Of a stretch of DNA of 64,000 nt, positions 8,480 to 18,702 are shown piece by piece. This DNA is from Paucibacter sp. KCTC 42545 (lineage in GTDB: Bacteria; Pseudomonadota; Gammaproteobacteria; Burkholderiales; Burkholderiaceae_C). Positions within the stretch are counted from its first letter, which is position 1, and each line of letters starts with the position of its first letter. The notes under the pieces are model-generated. The model had not been told where the DNA came from, did not search any database, and saw only the letters and a program-made list of their open reading frames with translations. The translations under genes and the position numbers were made by a program. The DNA lies in contig NZ_CP013692.1 in the NCBI RefSeq assembly GCF_001477625.1, forward strand, positions 1,488,001 to 1,552,000. Direction: 5' to 3'.

Positions 8480-9523
8480 ATGAAACATGCTGACGCCCCC
8501 TCATCGAGATCCGCTGCGGGCCATGCGCCCTTTGCCATTGATGCTGCGTTAGGCGCATTGGAAGGGGCGGCCTCCCATGCTGCGTCGTCCGACGCAATGT
8601 CGGATGAAGATGGCTTGGCCAAACCGCCGGCAACCCTGAACGGTCACGCCAGCGAGTTCGATGCCGAGGCGGATCCCGGCAATGCCTTGCAGGCTTATTT
8701 ACGCGATATTCGCCGCACCCCACTCCTCAGCCCGGAAGCTGAATACGCCACCGCCTTGGAGGCGCGAACCGGCAGCTTTGCTGCGCGCCAGGCCATGATC
8801 AAGCACAACCTGCGCTTGGTCGTCAGCATCGCCAAAAACTATCTGGGCCGCGGCCTGCCGATGAGTGATTTGATCGAGGAGGGCAACCTCGGTTTGATGC
8901 ACGCCATCGGCAAGTTCGAGCCTGAGCGGGGTTTTCGTTTTTCGACCTATGCAAGCTGGTGGATACGCCAGAGCATTGAGAGCGCGCTGATGCATCAGGC
9001 GCGCTTGGTGCGCTTGCCGGTGCACATCGTGCGCGAACTCAATCAAGTCTTGAAGGCCAGGCGTGCGCTGGAGGCCTTGCAAAGCCAGCATGGCGTCGGG
9101 GCCAAGGTTCGGGTCGAAGATGTGGCGGCCGCTGTTGGCCGGCCGGTGGAGGATGTGGCCGAATTGCTGGCCTACGCCGAATTGCCCAGCTCGCTCGACT
9201 CGCCTGTGGATCGCAATGGCGAGGGGGGCGAGTCACTGATGGATTTGGTGGCCGATGAGCAGGCCATTGATCCGCTCGGCCTGCGGCTCAGTCATGAGTT
9301 GGAGGACTTGGTCTCGCACGGCCTGGCTGCCTTGAGCGAACGCGAGCGCGAGGTCTTGGCCGGGCGATTTGGTTTGGCTGACCGTGAGCCTGAAACCTTG
9401 GATGTGCTGGCCACCCGCTTGCATTTGACGCGCGAGCGCATTCGGCAAATTCAGATTGAAGCGCTGGCCAAGCTCAAGCGCAACATGATGCGCCACGGCA
9501 TCGATCGCGATTCGATTTTTTAG
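8480..9523 (+). CDS. rpoS: RNA polymerase sigma factor RpoS (sigma-38)
   Basis: The general stress and stationary-phase sigma factor. The 347-aa product has an acidic N-terminus, then region 1.2 ([11 protein letters not shown]). Region 2 includes [20 protein letters not shown] and [14 protein letters not shown], covering -10 recognition. Region 3 starts near [10 protein letters not shown], and region 4 ends with [17 protein letters not shown] for -35 recognition. These are standard sigma-70 family motifs, and position after nlpD makes RpoS rather than RpoD or RpoH the best call. The ATG has GTGAGG about 6 nt upstream. It closes the surE-pcm-nlpD-rpoS cluster; rlmD follows after about 55 nt. 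Confidence 0.96.
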   Translation: MKHADAPSSRSAAGHAPFAIDAALGALEGAASHAASSDAMSDEDGLAKPPATLNGHASEFDAEADPGNALQAYLRDIRRTPLLSPEAEYATALEARTGSFAARQAMIKHNLRLVVSIAKNYLGRGLPMSDLIEEGNLGLMHAIGKFEPERGFRFSTYASWWIRQSIESALMHQARLVRLPVHIVRELNQVLKARRALEALQSQHGVGAKVRVEDVAAAVGRPVEDVAELLAYAELPSSLDSPVDRNGEGGESLMDLVADEQAIDPLGLRLSHELEDLVSHGLAALSEREREVLAGRFGLADREPETLDVLATRLHLTRERIRQIQIEALAKLKRNMMRHGIDRDSIF

Positions 9524-9564
9524 GTCGGGGCGGCCGCCGCGTGCATGGGCTTTGCGGAGCCTGG

Positions 9565-9570
9565 GATAAT
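9565..9570 (+). promoter_or_regulatory. -10-like hexamer seven nt before rlmD ATG
   Basis: GATAAT precedes the rlmD ATG by CGCGCCC with no Shine-Dalgarno, a leaderless arrangement like those before pgsA and surE. The -35 is not recognisable. Confidence 0.4.
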
Positions 9571-9577
9571 CGCGCCC

Positions 9578-10942
9578 ATGATTCAAGATTCAGAATGGCT
9601 CAAGGTCGAATCCATCGACCTCGACGCGCAGGGCGTGGCCCACAAAACGGATGGCAAGGTGGTTTTCATCGAGGGCGCATTGCCCGGTGAAGAGGTTCAG
9701 GTCACTACCGGCCGTAAAAAAAATAGCTGGGAACAGGGCACGATGACGGCGATGCGGCATGAAAGCTCGCAGCGCGTGACGCCCGGTTGCCCGCACTTTG
9801 GCCTGCATGCCGGGGCCTGCGGGGGCTGCAAGATGCAGCACCTTCACGCGGGTGCGCAAGTGGCCGTCAAGCAGCGGGTGGTGGAGGACAACCTCTGGCA
9901 CTTGGGCAAGGTCAAGGCCGAAACCTTGTTGCGGCCTATTGAAGGGCCAACCTGGGGCTATCGCTACCGCGCTCGATTCTCGGTGCGCTATGTGCCCAAA
10001 AAGGCGCAGGTCCTGATCGGCTTTCACGAGCGCAAGAGCCGCTATGTGGCGGATATGCAGGTCTGCAAGGTGGTGCCGCAGCGCGTCAGTGATTTATTGA
10101 TGCCGCTGCGCGACTTGATCGCCAGCATGGATGAGCGCGACCGTCTGCCGCAAATCGAATTGGCGATGGGTGACTCGGTGATTGCACTCGTGCTGCGCAA
10201 CCTCAATCCGCTGCCTGATGCGGACAAGGCCCGCTTGCGCGACTTCGCGGCCAAGCATGATGTGCAGTGGTGGTTGCAGCCCAAAGGGCCGGACACGGTG
10301 CATTTGCTGGACGAGGGCGGGGCGCAATTGGCTTACAGCCTGCCTGAGTTTGGCGTGGTGATGCCCTTCAAGCCGACCGACTTCACTCAGGTGAATCCCC
10401 ATATCAACGCCGTCTTGGTCGGCCGTGCGCTGCGCCTGCTGGATGTGCAGAAGGATGAGCGGGTGATCGACTGGTTCTGCGGCTTGGGCAATTTCACTTT
10501 GCCCCTGGCCACCAAGGCGCGCGAGGTGCTGGGCATCGAAGGCAGCGAGACCTTGGTGCAGCGCTCGCGCGAGAATGCCCGAGCCAACGGCTTGGCGGAG
10601 AAGACAAGCTTCGAGGCGCGCAATCTGTTTGAGATGACGCCGGCCTTGTTGGCGGCCGATGGCGTGGCCGACAAATGGCTGGTCGATCCGCCGCGGGATG
10701 GTGCTTTCGCCTTGGCAAAAGCGGTGGCTGATATCGCCCAAGACCCGAGCCTGGCACCTGGCTGGCAGCCGCCCAAGCGGATTGTTTACGTCAGTTGCAA
10801 TCCGAGCACTCTGGCGCGCGACGCCGGCTTGCTGGTTAATGTGGCCGGCTACCGCTGCACGGCGGCCAGTGCGGTGAATATGTTCCCGCACACCTCACAT
10901 GTCGAGAGCATTGCGGTGTTTGAACTCGACTCTGGCAATTGA
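9578..10942 (+). CDS. rlmD: 23S rRNA (uracil-1939-C5)-methyltransferase RlmD
   Basis: Methylates U1939 of 23S rRNA (E. coli numbering) with SAM. The 454-aa product has an N-terminal TRAM-like RNA-binding region (about 5-60). An iron-sulfur cysteine cluster follows (C71, C81, C84, with a probable fourth Cys near 170). The SAM-binding methyltransferase domain has [20 protein letters not shown] and [13 protein letters not shown] with the catalytic cysteine. The first two cluster cysteines are nine residues apart, whereas E. coli RlmD has five between them. The start at 9578 was preferred over an upstream in-frame codon because it gives the family's normal length and follows a -10-like box. A terminator follows. 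Confidence 0.94.
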   Translation: MIQDSEWLKVESIDLDAQGVAHKTDGKVVFIEGALPGEEVQVTTGRKKNSWEQGTMTAMRHESSQRVTPGCPHFGLHAGACGGCKMQHLHAGAQVAVKQRVVEDNLWHLGKVKAETLLRPIEGPTWGYRYRARFSVRYVPKKAQVLIGFHERKSRYVADMQVCKVVPQRVSDLLMPLRDLIASMDERDRLPQIELAMGDSVIALVLRNLNPLPDADKARLRDFAAKHDVQWWLQPKGPDTVHLLDEGGAQLAYSLPEFGVVMPFKPTDFTQVNPHINAVLVGRALRLLDVQKDERVIDWFCGLGNFTLPLATKAREVLGIEGSETLVQRSRENARANGLAEKTSFEARNLFEMTPALLAADGVADKWLVDPPRDGAFALAKAVADIAQDPSLAPGWQPPKRIVYVSCNPSTLARDAGLLVNVAGYRCTAASAVNMFPHTSHVESIAVFELDSGN

Positions 10943-10958
10943 GCCGGGTCTGAAACGA

Positions 10959-10985
10959 ACAAAGGGCCCGAGGGCCCTTTGTTTC
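10959..10985 (+). terminator. Intrinsic terminator after rlmD
   Basis: ACAAAGGGCCC and GGCCCTTTGT form a long stem with a short GAG loop, followed by TTCTTTAT. It ends the rlmD transcript. Confidence 0.85.
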
Positions 10986-11020
10986 TTTATGCGCCGCGAA
11001 GCGGGTGCGCCATCAAGTGG

Positions 11021-11098
11021 AGCCCGTGGATCCGGCTTTGCCGGTCCATCGGCCTCGCCCCCTTGAGGGGGTGGCGCGTCAGCGCCTGCGGGGGAGGG
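11021..11098. repeat. REP-like palindromic intergenic element
   Basis: Two adjacent hairpins lie between the rlmD terminator and the next gene. GGA-T-CCGGC / GCCGG-TCC around TTT spans 11028-11047 with one bulged T. CCCCCT / AGGGGG spans 11058-11071 with a two-base loop. Similar GGCTTTGCC and CCCTTGAGGGGG pieces are common in intergenic DNA of this bacterial group, to my recollection. Only one copy is in the window. Confidence 0.4.
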
Positions 11099-11101
11099 TC
11101 A

Positions 11102-11797
11102 TCAATCGCGCTCGCCGCCGAAGATGCCCAGCAGGGACAGCAGGCTCTGGAACACGTTGTAGATGTCCAGGTAGATCGCCAGTGTGGCCGAGATGTAGTT
11201 GGTCTCGCCGCCATCAATCACGCGCTTGATGTCGTAGAGCATGAAGGCGGAGAAGACGGCCATGGACAGAGCCAACATGGTCAGCATCAGGGCCGAGGAT
11301 TGCAAGAAGATGTTCACCACGCCCACCACCAGCAAGATGATGGCGCCGACGAACAAGAACTTGCCCATGCCGGACAGGTCGCGCTTGATCACCGTGGCCA
11401 GCGAGGCCATGGCGAAGAAGATGGCGCCAGTGCCGCCGAAGGCCATCATGATCAGGCTGCTGCCGTTCCGGAAGCCCAGAATGCTTGCCAGCAGGCGCGA
11501 CAGCATTAATCCCATGAAGAAGGTGAAGGCCAGCAGGGCGTAAACGCCGGTGCTGCTGTTCTTGGTCTTCTCGACCACGAACATCAGGCCGAAGGCGCCG
11601 GCAAAGAACACGATCATGCTCATGCCCGTGCCCATGGCGGCCATGATGCCGGTGGAAACGCCCACCCAGGCGCCCAGCACCGTGGGCACCATGGACAAGG
11701 CCAGCAGCCAATAGGTATTGCGCAGCACGCGTTGGCGCTCGAGCGCCATGCCAGCGCCGGCGGTGCCGCCGTATTGGGTTTGTAGGGTTTCGTTCAT
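11102..11797 (-). CDS. Bax inhibitor-1/YccA family membrane protein
   Basis: A polytopic inner-membrane protein of 231 aa with about seven hydrophobic helices and the BI-1 family ending FMLYDIKRVIDGG. The final segment is YLDIYNVFQSLL. In E. coli, YccA interacts with the FtsH protease and other BI-1 proteins act as pH-sensitive calcium leak channels; which applies here is unknown. A good ribosome site (GGAGG, 6 nt spacing) precedes the ATG at 11797, so the in-frame GTG one codon earlier is not favoured. It is convergent with rlmD and divergent from the GlcG/HbpS gene. Confidence 0.9.
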   Translation of the reverse strand: MNETLQTQYGGTAGAGMALERQRVLRNTYWLLALSMVPTVLGAWVGVSTGIMAAMGTGMSMIVFFAGAFGLMFVVEKTKNSSTGVYALLAFTFFMGLMLSRLLASILGFRNGSSLIMMAFGGTGAIFFAMASLATVIKRDLSGMGKFLFVGAIILLVVGVVNIFLQSSALMLTMLALSMAVFSAFMLYDIKRVIDGGETNYISATLAIYLDIYNVFQSLLSLLGIFGGERD

Positions 11798-11942
11798 CAC
11801 AGTCCTCCGAAAATTAGTTCAAAGCTGCTGAGGAGGGCATGGGTGCCCGCCCTGAGGCAACTGCCGCGACTGTAGCCGGTTTGACGGGCGTGGCCGAGGC
11901 TCGGGCCTTGGCCCTGACAAGCTAAAGTGGGGGCTCCACTCA

Positions 11943-11948
11943 CAAAAT
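11943..11948 (+). promoter_or_regulatory. -10-like hexamer seven nt before the GlcG/HbpS ATG
   Basis: CAAAAT is 7 nt upstream of the ATG at 11956 and there is no Shine-Dalgarno. It fits four of six -10 positions. The -35 is unclear. Confidence 0.3.
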
Positions 11949-11955
11949 CAATCCC

Positions 11956-12360
11956 ATGAAGCAAAAGCCCTATCTTTCCATGGCTGAAGTCAAGCTGATC
12001 GCCGCGGCCGCCGAAGCGGAAGCGCTGGCACATCAGTGGGCAGTCAGCATTGCCATTGTTGATGATGGTGGCCATCTGCTGTGGCTGCAGCGCCTGGATG
12101 GTGCCGCGGCCATTTCGGCCCAGATTGCCCCAGCCAAGGCCCATACCTCGGCACTGGGTCGGCGCGAGTCCAAGATTTACGAAGACATCATCAACCAAGG
12201 CCGCGTGTCGTTTTTGAGCGCGCCTGGCTTGAATGGCCTGCTGGAAGGTGGCGTGCCGATTCTGGTGGACGGGCAATGCGTGGGCGCCGTTGGGGTGAGC
12301 GGGGTCAAATCCACGGAGGATGCGCAGATCGCACGCGCAGGAATTGCTGCGCTGAACTGA
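11956..12360 (+). CDS. GlcG/HbpS family heme-binding-type protein
   Basis: A small single-domain protein of 134 aa with the family's VSIAIVDDGGHLLWLQRLDGA strand-turn region near 29-49 and the glycine-rich GGVPILVDGQCVGAVGVSG near 95-115. The family (formerly DUF336) includes HbpS, which binds heme and senses redox stress in Streptomyces, and GlcG of glycolate loci. No glycolate genes lie nearby, so the function here is open. There is no signal peptide, so it is probably cytoplasmic. It is a single gene between divergent yccA-like and carA units. Confidence 0.85.
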   Translation: MKQKPYLSMAEVKLIAAAAEAEALAHQWAVSIAIVDDGGHLLWLQRLDGAAAISAQIAPAKAHTSALGRRESKIYEDIINQGRVSFLSAPGLNGLLEGGVPILVDGQCVGAVGVSGVKSTEDAQIARAGIAALN

Positions 12361-12469
12361 GTGATCGGCGATGGTTCGGTGGTGGTTCGGCGGAGCGTGG
12401 CAAGCTGGTAATTCTTGTCACATGCGGGTCAAAAGTTTTGTGTAGCGACTGGTGATAACCCTGGTCGGG

Positions 12470-12475
12470 TATACT
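12470..12475 (+). promoter_or_regulatory. Possible -10 box for carAB
   Basis: TATACT matches five of six -10 positions and lies 157 nt before the carA GTG, giving a leader of about 150 nt. No strong -35 stands at the right distance, so the call is tentative. Confidence 0.3.
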
Positions 12476-12563
12476 TAGCAGGTTTACCCGCAACCTACCG
12501 CCTCCAGCGAAACTCAAACCAGTTTCTTCACCGGACTCAGGTCACTTCTTGCCACCACGATAC

Positions 12564-12584
12564 GCGATGTGCGATGTGCGGTGC
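12564..12584 (+). repeat. Tandem heptamer repeat in the carA leader
   Basis: GCGATGT, GCGATGT and GCGGTGC follow one another without spacers, 48 nt before the carA start. The purpose is unknown; it may be chance or a regulatory site. Confidence 0.35.
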
Positions 12585-12631
12585 GCCAAGTCGATGAGCA
12601 GAGCTGGGCGCGCACTCTACCGGAGTCCCCC

Positions 12632-13792
12632 GTGCTGTCCGATCTGCTCCATACCCCCCACGCGATTCTCGCCCTGGCAGACGGCACGGTCTTCAAAGGC
12701 AGCGCCATCGGCGCTGCTGGCCACACAGTCGGCGAGGTGGTGTTCAACACCGCCATGACCGGCTACCAAGAAATCCTCACTGACCCGAGCTACTGCCGGC
12801 AGATCGTGACCCTCACGTATCCGCACATCGGCAACTACGGCGTCAACGACGAGGATGTCGAGGCCTCGAAGATCCATGCCGCTGGTTTGATCATCAAAGA
12901 ATTGCCTCTGCTGTCGTCCAACTTCCGCGAGACCCGTAGTCTGGGTCAGTACTTGCAGGATGAAGGCACGGTGGCGATTGCCAATATCGATACCCGCCGT
13001 CTGACCCGCCTGCTGCGCACCACCGGCGCGCAAAACGGCTGCATCATGGCCTTGCCGCTGGGTGTGGCCATCACGCCGGAATTGATCGCCCAAGCCGTGG
13101 CGCTGGCCCAAGCCGCTCCAAACATGGCCGGCCAGGATTTGGCCAAGGTGGTCAGCACCGAAAAGACGCATGCCTGGACGCAGACCGAATGGACCCTGGG
13201 CAAGGGCTATGGCGAGCAGACTCAGCCGCGCTTCCATGTGGTGGCCTACGACTTCGGCGTGAAGAGCAATATCTTGCGCATGCTGGCTTCGCGCGGTTGC
13301 AAGATCACGGTGGTGCCGGCGCAGACGCCCGCCTCGGTGGTGTTCGGCATGGAGCCCGATGGTGTGTTCCTGTCCAACGGCCCCGGCGACCCGCAGCCCT
13401 GCGATTACGCAATTCAAGCGGCTTCTGAGTTGATCGAAGCCGGCATCCCGACCTTCGGCATTTGCTTAGGCCACCAGATCATGGCCTTGGCCTCAGGTGC
13501 TAAGACCTTCAAGATGAAGTTTGGCCACCATGGTGCCAACCACCCGGTCAAGGACTTGGACAACGGCCGCGTTTCCATCACCAGCCAGAACCACGGTTTT
13601 GCGGTGGTGGCGGAAGACCTGCCTGCCAATCTGCGTGCCACCCACATCAGCTTGTTTGATGGCACGCTGCAAGGCTTGGCTCGCACCGACAAGCCGGCCT
13701 TCTGCTTCCAGGGTCACCCAGAGGCCAGCCCCGGCCCGCATGACATTTCGTATTTGTTTGATCGCTTCATCAGTCTGATGGCGAAGGCTTGA
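12632..13792 (+). CDS. carA: Carbamoyl-phosphate synthase small subunit (glutaminase)
   Basis: Hydrolyses glutamine and passes ammonia to CarB for carbamoyl phosphate, the precursor of arginine and pyrimidines. The 386-aa product has the CarA N-terminal domain ([10 protein letters not shown], then [11 protein letters not shown]). A class I glutamine amidotransferase domain follows, with the nucleophile in FGICLGHQ and the His-Glu pair in [11 protein letters not shown]. The GTG at 12632 was chosen because CGGAG lies about 6 nt upstream and the length fits the family; an ATG 21 codons earlier has no ribosome site. carB follows after 13 nt. A leader of over 100 nt suggests control upstream. Confidence 0.95.
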   Translation: MLSDLLHTPHAILALADGTVFKGSAIGAAGHTVGEVVFNTAMTGYQEILTDPSYCRQIVTLTYPHIGNYGVNDEDVEASKIHAAGLIIKELPLLSSNFRETRSLGQYLQDEGTVAIANIDTRRLTRLLRTTGAQNGCIMALPLGVAITPELIAQAVALAQAAPNMAGQDLAKVVSTEKTHAWTQTEWTLGKGYGEQTQPRFHVVAYDFGVKSNILRMLASRGCKITVVPAQTPASVVFGMEPDGVFLSNGPGDPQPCDYAIQAASELIEAGIPTFGICLGHQIMALASGAKTFKMKFGHHGANHPVKDLDNGRVSITSQNHGFAVVAEDLPANLRATHISLFDGTLQGLARTDKPAFCFQGHPEASPGPHDISYLFDRFISLMAKA

Positions 13793-13805
13793 TGGAGTAA
13801 AGACA

Positions 13806-16800
13806 ATGGCAAAACGTACAGACATCAAGAGCATCCTCATCATCGGCGCTGGCCCCATCATCATTGGCCAGGCTTGTGAGTTCGACTATTCCGGCGCCCA
13901 GGCCTGCAAGGCTCTGCGCGAAGAGGGCTACAAAGTCATTCTGGTGAACAGCAACCCTGCCACCATCATGACAGACCCCGACACGGCCGACGTCACCTAT
14001 ATCGAGCCCATTACCTGGCAAGTGGTCGAGAAGATCATTGCCAAGGAGCGGCCCGATGCGGTGCTGCCCACCATGGGCGGCCAGACCGCGCTGAATTGCG
14101 CCCTGGACCTGCACAAGCATGGCGTGCTGGCCAAGTACAACGTTGAGATGATCGGCGCCAATGAGAAGGCGATCGAGAAGGCCGAAGACCGCCTGAAGTT
14201 CAAGGATGCGATGACCAAGATCGGCCTGGACTCGGCCAAGTCCGGCATTGCGCACTCGATGGAAGAAGCGCTGGCGGTACAAAAGCGCATCACCTCTGAG
14301 ATCGGTGGCACCGGTTTCCCGATGGTCATTCGCCCCAGCTTCACGCTGGGCGGCACGGGTGGTGGCATCGCCTACAACCCCGAGGAATTCGAGGAAATCT
14401 GCAAGCGCGGCCTGGACCTCTCGCCCACCAATGAGTTGCTAATCGAAGAGTCGCTGATTGGTTGGAAAGAGTATGAGATGGAGGTTGTGCGCGACAGCAA
14501 AGACAACTGCATCATCGTCTGCTCGATCGAGAACCTGGACCCCATGGGCGTGCACACCGGTGACTCCATCACCGTGGCGCCGGCTCAGACCCTGAGCGAC
14601 AAAGAGTACCAACTGCTGCGCAATGCCTCCATCGCCATCCTGCGCGAAATCGGCGTGGACACAGGCGGCTCGAATGTGCAGTTCTCGATCAATCCCAAGA
14701 ACGGCCGCATGACCGTGATTGAGATGAACCCGCGCGTCTCGCGTTCCTCGGCACTGGCCTCCAAGGCCACCGGCTTCCCGATCGCCAAGATCGCTGCCAA
14801 GCTGGCTGTGGGTTACACCCTGGACGAGCTGCGCAACGACATCACCGGCGGCGTGACTCCGGCGTCGTTTGAGCCCAGCATCGACTACGTGGTCACCAAG
14901 ATTCCGCGTTTCGCCTTCGAGAAGTTCCCGATGGCCGATTCGCGTCTGACCACGCAGATGAAGTCGGTGGGTGAGGTGATGGCCATGGGCCGCACCTTCC
15001 AGGAAAGCTTCCAGAAGGCCTTGCGTGGCCTGGAGACCGGCATTGACGGCCTGACCGAGCGCAGCACCGACCGCGAAGAAATCGTGCAAGAGATCGGCGA
15101 GCCCGGCCCTGAGCGCATTCTGTTCGTGGCGGATGCTTTCCGCTTGGGAATGAGTCAGGCCGAAGTGTTTGAAGAAACGGCCATCGACCCCTGGTTCCTG
15201 GCGCAGATCGAGCAATTGGTGCAGATCGAGCAATCGCTGGCTGGTCGCGTGTTGGCCTCGCTGTCGGTGGACGAAATGCGTCTGCTGAAGAAGAAGGGCT
15301 TCTCGGACAAGCGTCTGGGCAAGCTCTTGGCTAGCAATCAGCACGATGTGCGCCGTGCCCGTCACGCCCTTGGCGTGCGCCCGGTTTACAAGCGTGTGGA
15401 CACCTGCGCGGCCGAGTTCTCGACCGAAACGGCCTATATGTATTCGACCTACGAGGAAGAGTGCGAAGCCGAGCCGACGAACAACAAGAAGATCATGGTG
15501 CTGGGCGGTGGCCCGAACCGTATCGGTCAAGGTATTGAGTTCGACTATTGCTGCGTCCACGCCGCCTTGGCCATGCGCGAAGACGGTTACGAGACCATCA
15601 TGGTCAACTGCAACCCCGAGACCGTGTCGACCGACTACGACACCTCGGATCGCCTCTACTTCGAGCCGGTGACGCTGGAAGACGTGCTGGAAATCGTCGA
15701 GAAGGAAAAGCCCGTCGGCGTGATCGTTCAGTACGGTGGCCAAACGCCTTTGAAGCTGGCCCTGGACCTGGAAGCCAACGGCGTGCCCATCATCGGCACC
15801 ACGCCTGACAGCATCGACATGGCCGAGGACCGTGAGCGCTTCCAGAAGCTGTTGCACGAGCTGGGCCTGAAGCAGCCGCCCAATCGCACCGCGCGTACCG
15901 AAGACCAGGCCGTGGCCCTGGCCAATGAAATCGGCTATCCGCTGGTGGTGCGCCCCAGCTATGTGCTGGGCGGCCGCGCGATGGAAATCGTGCACGGCGA
16001 CAAGGACCTCGAGCGCTATATGCGCGAAGCGGTGCGTGTCTCCGACAAGTCGCCGGTGCTGCTGGATCGCTTTTTGGAAGACGCGGTTGAAGTTGATGCC
16101 GACTGCATCAGCGATGGCACCGATGTGATGATCGGCGGCATCATGGAGCACATCGAGGCCGCTGGTATTCACTCCGGCGACTCGGCTTGCTCACTGCCGC
16201 CTTACACCTTGTCGGTTGCCCTGCAGGACGAGTTGCGTCGTCAAACGGCGGCCATGGCTCGCGCCCTGAAGGTGGTGGGCCTGATGAATGTGCAATTCGC
16301 CATTCAAGGTGACGTCACTGGTGGCCTGGAAGGCGCCACGGTCTATGTGCTGGAAGTGAACCCGCGTGCCTCGCGCACAGTGCCGTTTGTTTCCAAGGCC
16401 ACCGGTCAGCAACTGGCCAAGATCGCTGCGCGCTGCATGGCTGGCCAGAAGCTCAAGGACCAGAAGGATCGTTTGGGTCGCGTGCCTGCCGAGGTGATTC
16501 CGCCTTACTTCAGTGTCAAGGAAGCTGTCTTCCCTTTCAACAAGTTCCCGGGCGTGGACCCCATTCTGAGCCCCGAGATGCGTTCCACTGGCGAAGTGAT
16601 GGGCGCTGCCCGCACCTTCGGTGAAGCGATGTTGAAGAGCCAGCTGGGTGCCGGCTCGCGTCTGCCGCGCCAAGGCAATGTGCTGATCACGGTGAAGAAT
16701 GCCGACAAGGCACGTGCCGTGGCCGTGGCCAAGGATCTGCATGCCCTGGGCTTCGGCGTGGTGGCGACCAAGGGCACGGCAGCGGCAGTGGCCGAGGCTG

Positions 16801-17072
16801 GCGTGCCGGTGCGTGTGGTCAACAAGGTCAAGGATGGCCGCCCGCACATCGTCGACATGATCAAGGGCGGCGAGATTCAGCTGGTGTTCACCACCGTGGA
16901 TGAGACTCGCACCGCGATTGCCGACAGCCGCCACATCCGTCAAGCAGCCCTGGCTGCCCGCGTGACTTACTACACCACCATGGCCGGCTGCGAAGCCGCC
17001 GTGGAAGGCATGAAGCACCAAGACGGCTTGCTGGTGCAATCCCTGCAAGAGTTGCACGCCGAACTGGTCTAA
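13806..17072 (+). CDS. carB: Carbamoyl-phosphate synthase large subunit
   Basis: The synthetase subunit, which makes carbamoyl phosphate from bicarbonate, ammonia and two ATP. The 1088-aa protein shows the internal duplication of the family. An N-terminal carboxyphosphate half starts with [21 protein letters not shown] second half from about residue 560 has a matching [17 protein letters not shown]. Both halves have ATP-grasp signatures, for example [18 protein letters not shown] and [20 protein letters not shown]-terminal methylglyoxal-synthase-like allosteric domain occupies the last 130 residues. It is 13 nt after carA and clearly cotranscribed. Long minus-strand open frames across it are codon-bias shadows. 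Confidence 0.97.
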   Translation: MAKRTDIKSILIIGAGPIIIGQACEFDYSGAQACKALREEGYKVILVNSNPATIMTDPDTADVTYIEPITWQVVEKIIAKERPDAVLPTMGGQTALNCALDLHKHGVLAKYNVEMIGANEKAIEKAEDRLKFKDAMTKIGLDSAKSGIAHSMEEALAVQKRITSEIGGTGFPMVIRPSFTLGGTGGGIAYNPEEFEEICKRGLDLSPTNELLIEESLIGWKEYEMEVVRDSKDNCIIVCSIENLDPMGVHTGDSITVAPAQTLSDKEYQLLRNASIAILREIGVDTGGSNVQFSINPKNGRMTVIEMNPRVSRSSALASKATGFPIAKIAAKLAVGYTLDELRNDITGGVTPASFEPSIDYVVTKIPRFAFEKFPMADSRLTTQMKSVGEVMAMGRTFQESFQKALRGLETGIDGLTERSTDREEIVQEIGEPGPERILFVADAFRLGMSQAEVFEETAIDPWFLAQIEQLVQIEQSLAGRVLASLSVDEMRLLKKKGFSDKRLGKLLASNQHDVRRARHALGVRPVYKRVDTCAAEFSTETAYMYSTYEEECEAEPTNNKKIMVLGGGPNRIGQGIEFDYCCVHAALAMREDGYETIMVNCNPETVSTDYDTSDRLYFEPVTLEDVLEIVEKEKPVGVIVQYGGQTPLKLALDLEANGVPIIGTTPDSIDMAEDRERFQKLLHELGLKQPPNRTARTEDQAVALANEIGYPLVVRPSYVLGGRAMEIVHGDKDLERYMREAVRVSDKSPVLLDRFLEDAVEVDADCISDGTDVMIGGIMEHIEAAGIHSGDSACSLPPYTLSVALQDELRRQTAAMARALKVVGLMNVQFAIQGDVTGGLEGATVYVLEVNPRASRTVPFVSKATGQQLAKIAARCMAGQKLKDQKDRLGRVPAEVIPPYFSVKEAVFPFNKFPGVDPILSPEMRSTGEVMGAARTFGEAMLKSQLGAGSRLPRQGNVLITVKNADKARAVAVAKDLHALGFGVVATKGTAAAVAEAGVPVRVVNKVKDGRPHIVDMIKGGEIQLVFTTVDETRTAIADSRHIRQAALAARVTYYTTMAGCEAAVEGMKHQDGLLVQSLQELHAELV

Positions 17073-17156
17073 ACTCCGCACCAACGAACTCCGCCGCCGC
17101 GGCTCCAGCTTGGAGCAGCAGCGGCGGATTCATTTTGTCTTTCAAGGTTTACAACT

Positions 17157-17633
17157 ATGGCCACCATCCCCCTCACCACATTCGGCGCTGAGAAGCTCAA
17201 AGAAGAACTGCATCGACTCAAAAGTGTCGAGCGGCATGCGGTGATCAATGCGATCGCCGAAGCGCGTGCGCAGGGCGATCTGTCCGAAAATGCCGAGTAC
17301 GAGGCGGCCAAAGACAAGCAAGGCTTCATCGAAGGCCGCATTCTCGAAATCGAAGGCAAGCTGGCTGCCGCGCAGATCATCGATCCCGCAACAGTGGACG
17401 CTGGTGGCCGCATCGTTTTCGGTACAACGGTCTTGCTCGAAGAAGAGGCCAGCGGTGCCGAGGTGACCTACCAGATCGTGGGTGACGACGAAGCGGACCT
17501 GAAGCTGGGCAAGATTTCGATCAGCTCGCCGATCGCGCGCGCCTTGATCGGCAAAGAGGCCGGTGATGTGGCCGACGTGATGGCGCCTGGTGGCGTCAAG
17601 CGCTACGAAGTGGTCGAGGTGCGCTACGTTTGA
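17157..17633 (+). CDS. greA: Transcription elongation factor GreA
   Basis: Enters the RNA polymerase secondary channel and stimulates cleavage of backtracked transcripts. The 158-aa product has the N-terminal coiled coil with acidic tip. It starts [18 protein letters not shown] and includes the [20 protein letters not shown] signature. The C-terminal FKBP-like domain ends in [10 protein letters not shown]. It follows carB by 84 nt, a common neighbourhood in Burkholderiales. Its stop lies 13 nt before the next gene's proposed GTG. Confidence 0.96.
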   Translation: MATIPLTTFGAEKLKEELHRLKSVERHAVINAIAEARAQGDLSENAEYEAAKDKQGFIEGRILEIEGKLAAAQIIDPATVDAGGRIVFGTTVLLEEEASGAEVTYQIVGDDEADLKLGKISISSPIARALIGKEAGDVADVMAPGGVKRYEVVEVRYV

Positions 17634-17646
17634 GTCACGCCGCTCC

Positions 17647-18069
17647 GTGCTGAGTCGCTCACGCGTCTTGCTGGCTGCCCTGTGGGGCGGCCTGCTTTTG
17701 GCGGTGGCCACGGTGGCTGCGCCAAGCGCATTTGATGCGCTTGAGCGCGCGCAGGCCGGCTTGGTGGTGGCCAAATTGTTTGAGAAGGAAGCGGCCATCA
17801 GCCTAGCGGCAGCGATGTTGCTGATGCTGATGGAGCGCCGCATGGCGCGCGACGGTGGCGGCCCGGCCTTGTCGGCCAATTTCTTTTTGCCGGCGAGTGC
17901 GCTGTTCTGCACGGTGGCGGGCTATTACGCCTTGCAGCCCATGATGGCTGCGGCCAAAGCCGGGCAGGGCGCATGGTCATTCATGGCCTTGCACAGCGTG
18001 TCGCTGGGGTTTTACGGGCTCAAGACCTTGCTGGTCTTGGCCTTGGCTTGGCGAGTCAGCAAGAACTGA
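17647..18069 (+). CDS. DUF4149-type integral membrane protein
   Basis: A 140-aa protein with four predicted membrane helices: LLAALWGGLLLAVATVAA, a second around AAISLAAAMLLMLM, a third at LPASALFCTVAGYYAL, and a final one around LKTLLVLALAWRV. The layout and position right after greA match the uncharacterised DUF4149 family common in betaproteobacteria. I chose the GTG at 17647 to avoid an N-terminus overlapping greA; a start further upstream inside greA is possible but would add charged residues before the first helix. No function is known. It converges with yhbY. Confidence 0.75.
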   Translation: MLSRSRVLLAALWGGLLLAVATVAAPSAFDALERAQAGLVVAKLFEKEAAISLAAAMLLMLMERRMARDGGGPALSANFFLPASALFCTVAGYYALQPMMAAAKAGQGAWSFMALHSVSLGFYGLKTLLVLALAWRVSKN

Positions 18070-18205
18070 TCGGGTCCGTTGAGGCTCTGTGGCCCGGTTC
18101 GAAGGCTGAAGGCTTTGTGCCTGAATTTAGCCGAGCCAGATCACTCGGTCGGCCCGGTTTGGCTTGAGGCAGACAAGGCAAGCCAGCTGGCTTGCCTGAT
18201 CAGAC

Positions 18206-18682
18206 TCAGTCTTGCGCCATTTTCTTGACGCTGGTGATGCGGCGCTTGGCGCGCTTGATCTCACCACCTTGAGCGACCCGCTCATTGCCGAGAACGCGCA
18301 ATTTCTTCATCTGCGGGCGATGGTTACCGCTCTTGGAGAACTTGACGATCTTGACAACACGGGGAGCGCCCTTGCCGCCGGCTTCGCGCTCGTCATCCGC
18401 CTTTTCGGGGATGGGGCGCCAGATGACCAGCAGCTTGCCGATGTGCTGAATCGGCGCGGCATTGAGCTCGCCGCACAAGGAGGCAAAAATGCTCTCGCGG
18501 TTGGCTCGGTCATCCGAGAACACGCGGACCTTGATCAGGCCGTGAGAGTTCAGGGCGGCGTCGGTGGCTTTCACCACGGCCGGGGTTAGTCCATCCGAAC
18601 CAATCATCACGACGGGGTCGAGGTGATGGGCTTCGGAACGTTTTTCCTTGCGCTGGGCAGGGTTCAATTGAATCGCAGGCAT
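18206..18682 (-). CDS. yhbY: YhbY family RNA-binding protein (CRM domain)
   Basis: A CRM-domain protein associated with pre-50S ribosomal subunits in E. coli. Residues 1-95 carry the domain, with [18 protein letters not shown] holding the GxxG-like loop. The rest is a lysine- and arginine-rich tail of about 60 residues not found in the 97-aa E. coli protein. The tail could add RNA contacts. The start codon is only 20 bp from the divergent rlmE start; no Shine-Dalgarno is visible and a GATAAT lies 6 nt upstream. Its pairing with rlmE, another 50S factor, is conserved across proteobacteria. Confidence 0.9.
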   Translation of the reverse strand: MPAIQLNPAQRKEKRSEAHHLDPVVMIGSDGLTPAVVKATDAALNSHGLIKVRVFSDDRANRESIFASLCGELNAAPIQHIGKLLVIWRPIPEKADDEREAGGKGAPRVVKIVKFSKSGNHRPQMKKLRVLGNERVAQGGEIKRAKRRITSVKKMAQD

Positions 18683-18687
18683 ACGCG

Positions 18688-18694
18688 TATTATC
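18688..18694. promoter_or_regulatory. Overlapping divergent -10 boxes of yhbY and rlmE
   Basis: On the plus strand TATTAT (18688-18693) lies 9 nt before the rlmE ATG. On the minus strand GATAAT (18694-18689) lies 6 nt before the yhbY ATG, with a partial -35 TTGTCT 18 bp upstream. The two hexamers share the same base pairs, so polymerase could occupy only one at a time. Both messages would be leaderless or nearly so. Confidence 0.5.
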
Positions 18695-18702
18695 CGTGCA
18701 AC

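Noticed and set aside
14439..16172. 577-codon minus-strand open frame opposite carB, with a second one at 16191-17084
   Set aside because: Both lie wholly inside carB, have no ribosome site or family features and mirror the GC codon pattern.
17590..17646. Longer N-terminus of the DUF4149 protein starting inside greA
   Set aside because: The extra residues come from greA sequence read in another frame and precede a clean first helix; the GTG at 17647 is simpler.
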